A stretch of DNA of 64,000 nt from Firmicutes bacterium ADurb.Bin146 (GTDB lineage Bacteria > Bacillota > Clostridia > DUPQ01). The position numbers and the translations under genes are program-made. A model generated the notes under the pieces. The model saw only the letters and a list, made by a program, of their open reading frames with translations. It did not search any database and had not been told where the DNA came from. The number at the start of each line of letters is the position of its first letter. Positions within the stretch are counted from its first letter, which is position 1. The stretch covers positions 31,739 through 95,738 of the forward strand of contig MWDI01000021.1 of assembly GCA_002070475.1 (NCBI GenBank), written 5' to 3'. This document shows positions 28,569-37,861 of the stretch, in pieces.

Positions 28569-30104
28569 TTGAGTGAACGAACATACGATGTCGTTGTTAT
28601 CGGTGCAGGAAATGGCGGTCTGGCAGCTGCAGCGACTACAGCGCAAAAAGGAATGAAGACGCTGCTTATAGAGCAGCACAGTCTGCCTGGCGGGTTTGCG
28701 AGCAGCTTTGTACGAGGCAGGTTTGAATTCGAACCTTCACTACATGAATTATGTGATGTCGGTAAAGAAGGTGAGTGGGGCGGATGCGGGACATTTTTTA
28801 AAGACCTTGGCCTGGATATCGAATGGGTTCCAGTACCCGAAGCATACAGGATGGTCATAACAGGAAAGGATGAGAAACTTGATGTCACCATGCCTTTCGG
28901 TGTAAAGGAATACATCGACAAGATGGAACACTATGTTCCTAAAAGCAGAGAATTTATAACAAAGTTTTTTGATCTTTGTCAGGAAGTGCTTGAAGCGATA
29001 GGATATCTCGGAGCATCAAAAGGCAATCCAGATAAAAAGATACTGACAAGCAAGTATGCCAACTTTTTGAAAACAGCCTCATACAGTGTGGACCAGGTGG
29101 AAAAAGCACTTAAGATTCCCCAAAAAGCCCGTGACATACTGAATGCATACTGGTGTTATCTTGGAACTGATACTGCGCATCTGGGATTTACGGTTTATGC
29201 TGCTATGCTTATTAAGTATTTATTAGTCGGAGCATATATCCCCAAGATGCGTTCTCATGAGATTTCACTGGCATTTGAAAAAGCTATACGTGATTTCGGA
29301 GGAGAAATAGCTTACAGCACAAAAGTAGAAAAGATACTGGTCGAAAACGAATCAGTTATTGGAGTAACCACTGACAAAGGTGAAAAAATCAACACTAAGC
29401 ATGTTATCTGTAATGCACCAAGACATGTCGCATACGGTCATATGGTCGAAGGTGCGGATGATGTAAAAGCAAAAGCAAACAGGGAATTCAATGCAAGAAA
29501 AGTTGGCGGTAAAGGATATGTAGCATATTTCGGACTGAATAAGACAGTACAGGAATTAGGAATCAGTGATTACAGCTATTTCATTTATCCGACAACTGAT
29601 AACAAGAAATTATACAACAGCATGTTTAAACGAGGGGATAATCCTGTTCAGGCTATAGTATTTCTTAATAATGCGATACCTGACTGTTCACCTCCGGGCA
29701 CAAGCATAATATCCGTTACGACGCTATATAAGGATAACGCATGGGATGATGTTGATGAGGTAAAATATGTTAAAGCAAAGAACGACATCGCTAAAAACAT
29801 AGTAAGGGATGTTGAAGCAGCGCTTAACATCAAGATTTCCGATGCGATTGAGGAATTCTGTGTGGCATCACCTCAGACATTTGCCAGATATACAGGAGCC
29901 TATGACGGTGGCATATACGGATATGAATCCGAAACATGGGATTCACTGCTCCCTCGTCTTCTGATGATGAAAGAGGATTTGTATATAAAGGGGCTCAGGT
30001 TCGTAGGAGGATATGGATTCAGATGCCATGGATACAGTTCAGGATATATGTCTGGAAATACAAAAGGATTATTAACGTATAAAGACAGTTTGGAGGATAA
30101 GTGA
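28569..30104 (+). CDS. CrtI/phytoene desaturase-like FAD oxidoreductase (copy 1)
   Basis: A 511-residue flavoprotein of the CrtI/retinol-saturase superfamily. The dinucleotide fold VIGAGNGGLAAAATTAQKG is at the N-terminus, followed by LPGGFASSFVRGRFEFEPS. The late motif is GGYGFRCHGYSSGYMSG. It starts with TTG. No carotenoid synthesis genes are nearby, so pigment synthesis is unlikely. Reduction or desaturation of a long unsaturated or isoprenoid substrate is a guess. The next gene, an NAD(P)H-FAD-[2Fe-2S] reductase, overlaps by four bases and is the likely electron partner. Confidence 0.82.
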   Translation: MSERTYDVVVIGAGNGGLAAAATTAQKGMKTLLIEQHSLPGGFASSFVRGRFEFEPSLHELCDVGKEGEWGGCGTFFKDLGLDIEWVPVPEAYRMVITGKDEKLDVTMPFGVKEYIDKMEHYVPKSREFITKFFDLCQEVLEAIGYLGASKGNPDKKILTSKYANFLKTASYSVDQVEKALKIPQKARDILNAYWCYLGTDTAHLGFTVYAAMLIKYLLVGAYIPKMRSHEISLAFEKAIRDFGGEIAYSTKVEKILVENESVIGVTTDKGEKINTKHVICNAPRHVAYGHMVEGADDVKAKANREFNARKVGGKGYVAYFGLNKTVQELGISDYSYFIYPTTDNKKLYNSMFKRGDNPVQAIVFLNNAIPDCSPPGTSIISVTTLYKDNAWDDVDEVKYVKAKNDIAKNIVRDVEAALNIKISDAIEEFCVASPQTFARYTGAYDGGIYGYESETWDSLLPRLLMMKEDLYIKGLRFVGGYGFRCHGYSSGYMSGNTKGLLTYKDSLEDK

Positions 30105-31303
30105 CAATGGATAAGAAATTAAATGTAAAGATAAAACCAATAGGGCTTTTGGATCTTCTGGCATTTAAAAAGCTGATACCGAACAGAAAGAAGAAGTTTG
30201 AAGAAGCACCTGCTACAGAAATCAAGAAAACTCCGCCGATGAATGAACTGGCGGCAAAGCTGCATCCGAAACACCAGAAATTCATGATAACAAAGATTAC
30301 CGATCTGACAGACAGTATGAGACAATTCGAGCTTGCTTCCGATTCTGCTGCATATTTCCGTGCAGGTCAGTATATAAGCGTGAAATTCGATATTGACGGA
30401 CATAAGGTAACAAGGCCATATTCCATAATGAGCTCGCCGAAAGATGCATTATCCGGAGTCTATAAGCTGGGTATAAAGAAAGCGGATGGCGGTTATGTGA
30501 CTGATTACATCTTTAATAACTGGAAAGTAGGTAAAGTTATTGAGACATCCGGTCCGGAAGGCAATTTCTATTACGAGGATATGCGCGATGCTAAAACAGT
30601 TATTGGTATTGCAGGCGGCTGCGGAATCACACCTTTCTTTTCTATGGCTCAAGCAATAAGGGACGGTATAGAGGATTTTAACCTTTATCTCATATATGGA
30701 TGCAAGACCTTAAACGAAAGCGCTCTTAAAAAGGAGCTTGATCAGATAGCCGCGACTGACAGCAGGGTAAGGCTCATCTGTGTTTTAAGTAATGAAGAAA
30801 AAGAAGGTTATGAGTCAGGATTCATTACAGCTGATATTATTAAGAAATATGCAGGCAATGAGCCGTACTCAGTATTCATGTGTGGTCCGCAGGTCATGTA
30901 TGACTTTGTAGGCAAGGAGATAGCAAAACTCGGGCTGGCAAAGAAGTACGTCAGACGTGAGCTTTACGGTCAGATTAATAATATTGAGAAGTATCCGGGA
31001 TTCCCCAAAGACAAAGTCGGGAAGAAATATAAACTTACTTTACACATCGGAAATAACACGATTACAACAGAAGCTTTATCATCAGAAAGCGTGCTGGTTG
31101 CTGTGGAGCGGGCTAAAGCTGAAGCTCCGTCGCTTTGCAGGACAGGTGAATGCGGATGTTGCAGAAGTCGTCTCATATCAGGTGATGTATTTATAGTTCC
31201 TGATACTGATGGACGCCGTATGGCAGACAAGAAATTCGGATATATCCATATCTGCAGTTCCTTCCCTCTTTCAGACCTGGAAGTAGAAATACCGGTCGTG
31301 TAA
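30101..31303 (+). CDS. FAD/NAD(P)-binding reductase with C-terminal [2Fe-2S] ferredoxin domain
   Basis: A 400-residue electron-transfer protein. A basic N-terminal extension (about 1-60, rich in Lys and Pro) precedes an FNR-type FAD domain (RPYSIMSS) and an NAD(P) domain (GIAGGCGITPFFSM; YSVFMCGPQVMYDFV). The ferredoxin domain at about 320-400 has plant-type cysteines in CRTGECGCC plus a distal HIC. It can move electrons from NAD(P)H to an acceptor flavoprotein. It is placed between two CrtI-like genes, which makes them its probable partners. Confidence 0.88.
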   Translation: MTMDKKLNVKIKPIGLLDLLAFKKLIPNRKKKFEEAPATEIKKTPPMNELAAKLHPKHQKFMITKITDLTDSMRQFELASDSAAYFRAGQYISVKFDIDGHKVTRPYSIMSSPKDALSGVYKLGIKKADGGYVTDYIFNNWKVGKVIETSGPEGNFYYEDMRDAKTVIGIAGGCGITPFFSMAQAIRDGIEDFNLYLIYGCKTLNESALKKELDQIAATDSRVRLICVLSNEEKEGYESGFITADIIKKYAGNEPYSVFMCGPQVMYDFVGKEIAKLGLAKKYVRRELYGQINNIEKYPGFPKDKVGKKYKLTLHIGNNTITTEALSSESVLVAVERAKAEAPSLCRTGECGCCRSRLISGDVFIVPDTDGRRMADKKFGYIHICSSFPLSDLEVEIPVV

Positions 31304-31315
31304 AGGAAGGATAAA

Positions 31316-32872
31316 ATGAGTGGATATAAATTTAGCAGGGAATATGACGTTATTGTTATAGGGGCTGGTAATGGAGGTCTTACAGCTGGAGCAGTCTGTG
31401 CCAAGAAAGGATTAAAGACTCTTGTATTGGAACAGCACAATCTTCCTGGAGGAGTAGCTACCAGCTTTGTACGCGGACGGTTTGAATTTGAGCCTTCGTT
31501 GCATGAGATTTCCGATTTCGGACCAGAAGATAATGCAGGTGCTGTACGCAACCTTCTGGAGAACACGCTGGAACTGGGTGCCCAATGGATAAGGGTCCCC
31601 GAAGCTTACAGGCTTATTATTCCCAAAGAAAAGAACGGGCGTCTGGATGTCTGTATGCCCTTTGGAGTAGAAGCATATATTGATAAGATTGAAAGCGAAG
31701 ATCCAGGCTGCAGGCCTTATGTGGAAGACTTTATAGCTCTTTGCAAGGAAGTGGTTGAGGCATTTGCATATATGGCCGCATCTAAAGGAAATGTTGACAG
31801 GAAATATATGCAGTCTAATTTTGGTAACTTTCTGCGTACCGCATCATATTCGCTTCAGAGCGTTTTTGATGCTGTCAAGGTGCCATACAAATCTCAGAAA
31901 ATCATATCAGCATACTGGTGCTATTTAGGATTGGATGTGGACAAGCTGAACTTCCCGACATATGCCGCCATGTTCTATAAGTACCTTTCCAAGGGGGCAT
32001 ATATACCAAGATTCCGCTCACATGGATTCACGGTAGCTCTTGATAAGAAGATACGTGATTTTGGAGGGACTATAGAGTACAGAACAAAGGTAGTAAACAT
32101 ACTGGTCGAGCATAACCAGGTTATTGGCGTAAAGACGGAATATGGCGAATATATAAAAACCAGCAACATTATCGCTAATACCAATGCCCACAATGTATAT
32201 GGAAAACTTGTAAATAAACCTGATGTTCCTGAAATGGCTATAAAAGCATGCAACAGCAGGGATATAGGGCCTTCAGTATTGGTCGCATATCTTGGACTTA
32301 ATAAGAGTGCGGAGGACCTAGGCATACATGAATACAGCTATTTCATATACAGCAAGCCAACAACTGCAGAGATATATAAAGGGTTCTGCAGTTTTGAGGA
32401 TCCTGTAGGCCAGGCGACGGTATGTCTTAATAATGCGATACCTGACTGTTCGCCTCCTGGTACAAGCATACTTTATCTTACTACTCTTTATCATGGAGAT
32501 ATGTGGAAGGATGTCACACCTGAGAACTATGTTGCAACAAAGAACAGATTTGCAAAAGCAATGATTGAAGAGTTCGAAAAGGTAGTAGGCGTGTCTGTAA
32601 CGCCATATATAGAAGAGATTGAAGTAGCGTCTCCTGTCACTCTCGCCCGTTATACTGATGCATATAACGGAAGCATATATGGTTACGAGATTACCAACTG
32701 GGATTCAGTTATTCCAAGACTTATGATGATAAAGGATGAAGAGTTCATAAAAGGTCTTAAGTTTGCCGGAGGATTCGCTTTTCGATGCCACGGTTACGCA
32801 TCATCATTGTTATCTGGGGAAACAGCCGCACTTCTTACTGTTAAGGAGGCATTAGCTGCAAAACAGCAGTAG
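31316..32872 (+). CDS. CrtI/phytoene desaturase-like FAD oxidoreductase (copy 2)
   Basis: A 518-residue paralogue of the gene at 28.6 kb, with the same blocks (VIGAGNGGLTAGAVCAKKG, LPGGVATSFVRGRFEFEPS, LNNAIPDCSPPGTSI, FRCHGYASSLLSGE). It follows the reductase by 12 bases with an AAGGA site. The two copies differ throughout, so the duplication is old and they may act on different substrates or form a heterodimer. A piece matching its 3' end recurs at 33541-33592. Confidence 0.82.
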   Translation: MSGYKFSREYDVIVIGAGNGGLTAGAVCAKKGLKTLVLEQHNLPGGVATSFVRGRFEFEPSLHEISDFGPEDNAGAVRNLLENTLELGAQWIRVPEAYRLIIPKEKNGRLDVCMPFGVEAYIDKIESEDPGCRPYVEDFIALCKEVVEAFAYMAASKGNVDRKYMQSNFGNFLRTASYSLQSVFDAVKVPYKSQKIISAYWCYLGLDVDKLNFPTYAAMFYKYLSKGAYIPRFRSHGFTVALDKKIRDFGGTIEYRTKVVNILVEHNQVIGVKTEYGEYIKTSNIIANTNAHNVYGKLVNKPDVPEMAIKACNSRDIGPSVLVAYLGLNKSAEDLGIHEYSYFIYSKPTTAEIYKGFCSFEDPVGQATVCLNNAIPDCSPPGTSILYLTTLYHGDMWKDVTPENYVATKNRFAKAMIEEFEKVVGVSVTPYIEEIEVASPVTLARYTDAYNGSIYGYEITNWDSVIPRLMMIKDEEFIKGLKFAGGFAFRCHGYASSLLSGETAALLTVKEALAAKQQ

Positions 32873-32974
32873 AAACGAACAGTAGAGTAAAATTACTGTA
32901 GGGAATAAAACAAAGAGAGACTTTTCTTTCTGTATTTTTCCGAAAGAACAAAGACAGTGTAATAGAGGGTGATA

Positions 32975-33535
32975 ATGAATTACGAAGTAAAAATTGAATC
33001 AGTTCCTGCGAAAGAGTTTTTGGTGATTAAGGGATTTGGTAAAATATATGATCCGGACGCTATAATACCCAAAGAAGAAACAACATGGGAAAACATACGA
33101 AATCAATTTGCTGATGGCTCCGTAAATCGTCTGAAAAAAGCAGCAGGTTCAGAAACTGTATACATGCTGTTCTGCTATACCTGTACGCGTAGTGATGAAG
33201 AGAAATGTTGGGTTTGCAGTTACGACATCGCTTGCGAGAATCGAAGTGGCAACATTTCAAGTGATTATGAGGTAGTCAGACTGAATGCCTGTGAATATGC
33301 AGTATATGATTGCAGGTTTGATTCAGAGGTGGCATTACCGGATGCTCATGATCCGCTGGATCAACTGTTTTGGGGTAAGTGGTTGAAAAGTAACCCGAAT
33401 ATTTGTGCGATTGATTATCCTGATAGGTATTCGGGTAAAGGTTATGCGCAAATTGAATTGTATACCCCGTTTGATATTGATGCGAAAAAGTTCAAAGCAA
33501 AAATATGGTATCCACTATTACCGAAGAAAGAGTGA
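32975..33535 (+). CDS. GyrI-like / effector-binding domain protein
   Basis: About 186 residues. ATG 32975 is preferred over GTG 32969 because GAGGG at 32965-32969 is correctly spaced. It begins with the SOUL/GyrI-like pattern YEVKIESVPAKEFLVIKGFG and ends in IELYTPFDIDAKKFKAKIWYPL. The family binds small hydrophobic ligands or DNA gyrase. There is no DNA-binding domain here. It is flanked by two copies of a CrtI 3' sequence, so it was probably inserted into, or left by deletion within, a longer CrtI array. Confidence 0.75.
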   Translation: MNYEVKIESVPAKEFLVIKGFGKIYDPDAIIPKEETTWENIRNQFADGSVNRLKKAAGSETVYMLFCYTCTRSDEEKCWVCSYDIACENRSGNISSDYEVVRLNACEYAVYDCRFDSEVALPDAHDPLDQLFWGKWLKSNPNICAIDYPDRYSGKGYAQIELYTPFDIDAKKFKAKIWYPLLPKKE

Positions 33536-33540
33536 TATCA

Positions 33541-33592
33541 CTTTTCGATGTCACGGTTACGCATCATTATTGTTATCTGGGGAAACAACCTT
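33541..33592 (+). repeat. Duplicated 3' tail of a CrtI-like gene
   Basis: This stretch repeats 32778-32829 with two mismatches in the first 47 bases, then drifts. It encodes FRCHGYASLLLSGETT, the CrtI C-terminal motif, in one frame after the GyrI-like stop. It is best explained as the end of a third, otherwise deleted CrtI-like copy, or a recombination scar around the GyrI-like gene. Confidence 0.8.
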
Positions 33593-33635
33593 CAGTCTTG
33601 ACTATTATCTCATACAGACCGATAATTGATGTGTA

Positions 33636-34532
33636 ATGAAAAGCCAGGAAATGAATGGTAAAAAAGACATTTTTACACCTAAGGATATAAAGAGCGTAAT
33701 AAAAGATTACACTCTTGTAACTCTTGGTGTTCTTTTGGTAACGATAGGCGTATACTTCTTCAAGTTTCCAAATAACTTTGCTATAGGTGGTGTTACAGGA
33801 CTTGCTATGATACTAAGCAATGCCTTTAATGGAGCTATAAGTTCAGGTACTATAGTCCTTGTTGTAAATATATTATTGCTTATCATAGGATATCTGGTTC
33901 TTGGCCGAAAATTCGGAAACAGGACTTTATACGGAAGTCTCCTCTTCTCTTTGTCATTGAATCTTTTGGAAATACTGGTTCCCATGAGCGGACCTATTAC
34001 TGATGAACCTTTATTGGAGCTGGCTTTTGCAGTGATATTTCCTGCCTTAGGTTCTGCAATCCTCTTTAACATTGGGGCATCTACAGGCGGTACCGATATA
34101 GTGGCTATGCTATTAAGGAAATACACACATCTGGATATTGGCAGATCTCTGCTAATAACCGACTTTATACTTACGCTTGCAGGTTTTACTGTGTTCAGCG
34201 TAAAAACAGTACTTATGTCCATATTAGGACTCTTAATAAAATCAACGCTAGTTGACAGCATAATAGAGAATCTTAACCTTAATAAATATTTCACAATAAT
34301 AACTAAAAATCCTGACCAGATATGCGACTATATACTAAATCATATACACAGAAGCGCTACAGTGTTTGATGGAAAAGGAGCATTCACACAGGAAGACAGA
34401 AAAATTGTAATAACAGTAATGAGTCGTTCCCAGGCAGTTCAATTAAGGAACCATATAAAGAAGGTGGATCCAGGTGCATTCATACTGATTACTAATACTT
34501 CAGAGATTATAGGGAAAGGCTTCCGCGCTTGA
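33636..34532 (+). CDS. YitT family membrane protein
   Basis: A 298-residue protein. About five membrane segments fill residues 25-200 (VTLGVLLVTIGVYFFKFPNNFAIGG is the family hallmark). A soluble DUF2179 domain follows (about 215-298, ATVFDGKGAFTQEDRKIVITVM). The function of the family is unresolved. It is ubiquitous in Bacillota. The ribosome site is weak. Confidence 0.93.
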   Translation: MKSQEMNGKKDIFTPKDIKSVIKDYTLVTLGVLLVTIGVYFFKFPNNFAIGGVTGLAMILSNAFNGAISSGTIVLVVNILLLIIGYLVLGRKFGNRTLYGSLLFSLSLNLLEILVPMSGPITDEPLLELAFAVIFPALGSAILFNIGASTGGTDIVAMLLRKYTHLDIGRSLLITDFILTLAGFTVFSVKTVLMSILGLLIKSTLVDSIIENLNLNKYFTIITKNPDQICDYILNHIHRSATVFDGKGAFTQEDRKIVITVMSRSQAVQLRNHIKKVDPGAFILITNTSEIIGKGFRA

Positions 34533-34566
34533 TGGTATAATAGTAAAAAATCTATGGAGGCTTCAT

Positions 34567-35898
34567 ATGGCATTTGCAAAAGATTTCGGATTTCTGCCAG
34601 ATAACAAAGCAAGAACAAATACAATAGCTTTACAAAAGGCAGTTGACAGAACAGGAACTATAACAGTAGATGAACCAGGCATATATGATATTGATGATGC
34701 GATTATTATACCTTCTGATACCGCGCTTGTATTCGGTAAAGGTGTGTATATAAGAAGAACCACAGATACAGGGTATGTATTCATAAACAAAGGCGCATTT
34801 ACAAGGGAATACGACTATAACATCTCAATAACAGGGCTTAACCTTTTATGTAATGGTCATAATTCAAAACAGGGAAAACTAATAACCGGCCTTAGAGGGC
34901 AGGTATGTTTTTTCTATGCGAAAGACATAGTCATACGTGACTTGTTATGTCTTGATCTTATGGAATACAGCTTTTGCATACAGGTTTGCACATTTGAAAA
35001 CCTTTTAATAGAGAATGTCCATATAGAGGGATTAAAAGACGGTATACATATAGATAAAGGAAGCAAATTTACAATAAAACATGGCGTATTTAAGACATTT
35101 GATGATCCGATAGCTATAAATGCTCATGATTACACTACAGGTTCTCCTGAAATGGGTTGGATAGAAGACGGGCTTATTGAGGACTGTTATGATTTGGATC
35201 AGGAAAAGACTGTAGGTTATTTCTGCAGGGTGCTTGCAGGGTCATGGTTGGACTGGTACAAAGGAATGAAAGTTCAGCAGTCGGATACAGTCGTATACAA
35301 TAACAGGATGTACCGTGTTAATATGGAAGCGAATGGGATGTTGTATATGTCTGACACGCCACCAAGCCATACAGAAGGAACAAAGGAATATGACGGAATT
35401 AAATGGACGATGACGCAGGATAAGAATATTACATATAACTGCGGATGCAGGAATATCCATTTTCGATATATCTTCTTAAAAAAGAAGAGACACACTGCAT
35501 TTTCCCTTACCTTTGACAAAGGTCCTTATTCCAGAGGCTGTTATCCAAACTCTGTACCGCCAGTACAGGAAGATATTACTTTTGATCATATATATGTCCA
35601 GAATGAGTTAACCGATCTTATAGGCATCAGAACACCGGTTAATACTATAAAGCTAACTAATTCAGTTATATATAACAACAGGATAAATCTTAGAAATGTT
35701 GAAGAAGAAGGAATAACATACATTCCTGCCCACATCCTAATATCCAATGTGACATTCAAAGGAGAAGGAAAACAGAGCCTTGTCTATTGCGCAGAAGGCA
35801 GAAAAGCCACATTAAAGATAAACGGTTCCATAAAAGAGAACACAACATATGAACCGGTTATTGAGGGCGATATAGATATATTGCAGAAGGATATATAG
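34567..35898 (+). CDS. GH28-like right-handed beta-helix protein
   Basis: A 443-residue protein with pectate lyase/polygalacturonase-type beta-helix features: IALQKAVDRTGTITVDEPGIY, successive strands (LLIENVHIEGLKDGIHIDKGSKF) and a DDPIAINAH motif at the expected active-site coil. It has no signal peptide, so it would act inside the cell. The classical GH28 acid pair is not fully recognisable, so a lyase, epimerase or new subfamily is possible. The KDG kinase and KDPG aldolase at 10-12 kb would use galacturonate-derived products. Confidence 0.7.
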   Translation: MAFAKDFGFLPDNKARTNTIALQKAVDRTGTITVDEPGIYDIDDAIIIPSDTALVFGKGVYIRRTTDTGYVFINKGAFTREYDYNISITGLNLLCNGHNSKQGKLITGLRGQVCFFYAKDIVIRDLLCLDLMEYSFCIQVCTFENLLIENVHIEGLKDGIHIDKGSKFTIKHGVFKTFDDPIAINAHDYTTGSPEMGWIEDGLIEDCYDLDQEKTVGYFCRVLAGSWLDWYKGMKVQQSDTVVYNNRMYRVNMEANGMLYMSDTPPSHTEGTKEYDGIKWTMTQDKNITYNCGCRNIHFRYIFLKKKRHTAFSLTFDKGPYSRGCYPNSVPPVQEDITFDHIYVQNELTDLIGIRTPVNTIKLTNSVIYNNRINLRNVEEEGITYIPAHILISNVTFKGEGKQSLVYCAEGRKATLKINGSIKENTTYEPVIEGDIDILQKDI

Positions 35899-35908
35899 GT
35901 TATTAATC

Positions 35909-36070
35909 CGCCAACTTGCACATCAAAACTGCGCCAACTTGCACATTGAATCTTGGGTAATTATTACATGTATTACTATCTTTAATTAAAAAGATTAATG
36001 CTCAATCCATGTTTTTCGACGATTTCATTCGTTGTTTTTCGCCAGTTTCATTCGGTGTTTTTCGACAGAT
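35909..36070. mobile_element. Remnant of an IS end pair with 23-bp periodic repeats
   Basis: CGCCAACTTGCACAT occurs at 35909 and 35932 (23 bases apart). After about 60 AT-rich bases, TGTTTTTCGnCnn followed by TTTCATTCG occurs at 36010 and 36033, with a third partial copy at 36056, also 23 bases apart. Multiple tandem terminal repeats are typical of IS21-family ends. No transposase gene lies between, so this appears to be both ends of an element with the interior deleted. Confidence 0.5.
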
Positions 36071-36098
36071 ATATTTTCAATGCTGTTGTTGGTAATGA

Positions 36099-37037
36099 CT
36101 AAAATCTTTTTGTGTAGGTTGTACTTTTACCTTCTCCTTGTCTTACTATAAGTCCTTTTCCTAGTAAATCACTTAATACACGTATGGTTGTTGCTTGTGA
36201 TAATCCTGCAGAGTCTTCGATTTCCTTTCTTGTGGAATGATATTTGCCATTCAGATAATCAAGTACTTTTTGCTCATTGAAAGTAACAGTATTCTCCTTA
36301 ATAGTAAAATCATGTTTGTAGTTAGTGTTTGGAAGAGTTATCTTAAAAGCATTATCAGATACTTCTATTTTTGGTTTTGAATAAAAATCATCATATGACT
36401 CCATTATTTTCTGGATACCGGTTCCATATGCTTCAATTAAGTGAAGGCGATAAAATACATCTGCAACACGACTGTTTCTTAATACTGATATACCAAGGAG
36501 CATATCATTGTATGTAATACCCTTTGGAAGCCCTCCCAGTGAAACAAATTCAATTCTGTCGTCAAATAAACTAATTAATGTACTGCTGCTATATGAATAA
36601 TCTCTGTGAGTAACCGCATTTAATAATGCTTCTCTGACCGCTTCAATTGGATAATCAGGGATATCAATCCTGTTTAAGCCTGAGAACTCAGATCTGGTTC
36701 TGTTAAAAAACTCTATATATTTAAAGACATCATCTATCTGCTTAAGTATAGATCCGGAAAACTCTTTTCTGTCCTTGAAAGTTAACTTATTTATACCCTG
36801 AAATATTGCAAGTTTTATAGAATGAATGCACTGATCAGAAAATAGTAATCCCAAGTTTGTGTAGAATCCATCTGAATTCATAAAGCCTAGAGATCGTTTT
36901 TGTTCTTCTTTAAATTCAACTTTTCTTTCTTTGAAATACTTATCAGACTCAATATAGGTCAGGTCCTGGATAATTGATTTAGTTGTTTCGAAATCATACA
37001 CGTTTTTGTACTCTGTTGCCATGCTCTCAATATCCAT
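36099..37037 (-). CDS. ATP-binding wHTH protein lacking its AlbA_2 domain
   Basis: A 312-residue protein matching the C-terminal two thirds of the AlbA_2/HATPase_c_4 regulator family: the ATP-site blocks EAVREALLNAVTHRDYS and RIEFVSLGGLPKGI, then EAYGTGIQKI. A winged helix follows at the C-terminus (RKEIEDSAGLSQATTIRVLSDLL). Family members usually have about 150 more N-terminal residues with the DNA-contacting AlbA_2 domain. Here the ATG follows an AGAGAG site and an in-frame TAG lies just upstream, so this shortened form is the expressed one. Its promoter lies among TGATTAG boxes, suggesting autoregulation. Confidence 0.78.
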   Translation of the reverse strand: MDIESMATEYKNVYDFETTKSIIQDLTYIESDKYFKERKVEFKEEQKRSLGFMNSDGFYTNLGLLFSDQCIHSIKLAIFQGINKLTFKDRKEFSGSILKQIDDVFKYIEFFNRTRSEFSGLNRIDIPDYPIEAVREALLNAVTHRDYSYSSSTLISLFDDRIEFVSLGGLPKGITYNDMLLGISVLRNSRVADVFYRLHLIEAYGTGIQKIMESYDDFYSKPKIEVSDNAFKITLPNTNYKHDFTIKENTVTFNEQKVLDYLNGKYHSTRKEIEDSAGLSQATTIRVLSDLLGKGLIVRQGEGKSTTYTKRF

Positions 37038-37051
37038 GTTATTCTCTCTTT

Positions 37052-37110
37052 CTAATCATATTATACATTTGCTAATCATAAAAGTAAACGAAATGATTAG
37101 TATTGATTAG
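37052..37110. promoter_or_regulatory. Four TGATTAG boxes around the -10 of the ATP-binding regulator
   Basis: CTAATCAT at 37052 and 37072, and the inverse ATGATTAG at 37093 and TTGATTAG at 37103. The minus-strand -10 TATAAT (37065-37060) sits between the first two. The spacing (20 and 10 bases) follows helical turns. The boxes probably bind a repressor, perhaps the encoded wHTH protein. Confidence 0.5.
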
Positions 37111-37156
37111 ATACATAAATATACTACGCTTAGATTATCTGATATAATTAAGTACA

Positions 37157-37777
37157 ATGATGAACAGAATAATAACTGATATTACAGAATATATATTTGT
37201 AGAAGATAAGCCTGTAAAAGCTGATATCATATTCTTGCCTGGAGGGTCATTTCCAATAATTCCTGAAAAAGCAGCAAGCCTTTATCATGAAGGTTATGCA
37301 TCAAAACTCTTGCCTGCAGGAGGAACAGGCATAAAAACAGCTCATTTTGCAGGAGTGAAGGATAAAGCTGATATATATAATAAGGAATATTCGACTGACT
37401 GCGAATTCTATGTGGATGTCCTGATAAAAAACGGTGTTCGGGATAAAGATATATTAAAGGAAGATAAATCACAGCATACTCGTGACAATGCATTCTTATC
37501 AAGGATAAAAACAGATGAAGCAGGATTAGATATAAAAAAGGCGATGATAGTATGCAAGTCTTTTCATGCTAGAAGATGTCTAATGTTATACCAGCTTGCA
37601 TTCCCAGATACTGAAATTCATGTAATACCTGTAGACTGTTATGGAATAACAAAAGACAACTGGTATACATTCGATTATGGGATTGACAGGATATTAGGAG
37701 AGCTTGTAAGGTGTGGGAATCAGTTTGCTGATGATATTAAAGGATATCTCAAAGCATATAGCGACAGTTCAAAATAG
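37157..37777 (+). CDS. YdcF/DUF218 family protein
   Basis: A 206-residue DUF218 protein. DIIFLPGGSF at the N-terminus and the family block EDKSQHTRDNAFLSR near residue 110 are visible, with VCKSFHARRCLMLYQLAFP after it. No membrane segment, unlike SanA. YdcF binds S-adenosylmethionine in E. coli, but the role is unknown. It has an extended -10 (TGATATAAT) about 15 bases upstream of the start, so it could be nearly leaderless. Confidence 0.85.
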   Translation: MMNRIITDITEYIFVEDKPVKADIIFLPGGSFPIIPEKAASLYHEGYASKLLPAGGTGIKTAHFAGVKDKADIYNKEYSTDCEFYVDVLIKNGVRDKDILKEDKSQHTRDNAFLSRIKTDEAGLDIKKAMIVCKSFHARRCLMLYQLAFPDTEIHVIPVDCYGITKDNWYTFDYGIDRILGELVRCGNQFADDIKGYLKAYSDSSK

Positions 37778-37861
37778 GAACATAAACATGACACATAGAT
37801 GTCAAGTTATATATACTAGAATAGGTACAGGTAAAATACTTTACCCATTATGGTGGTGAAA

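Noticed and set aside
33405..33629. A 74-residue frame overlapping the GyrI-like gene end
   Set aside because: Its conserved part is only the duplicated CrtI 3' tail; the rest is antiframe to the GyrI-like gene.
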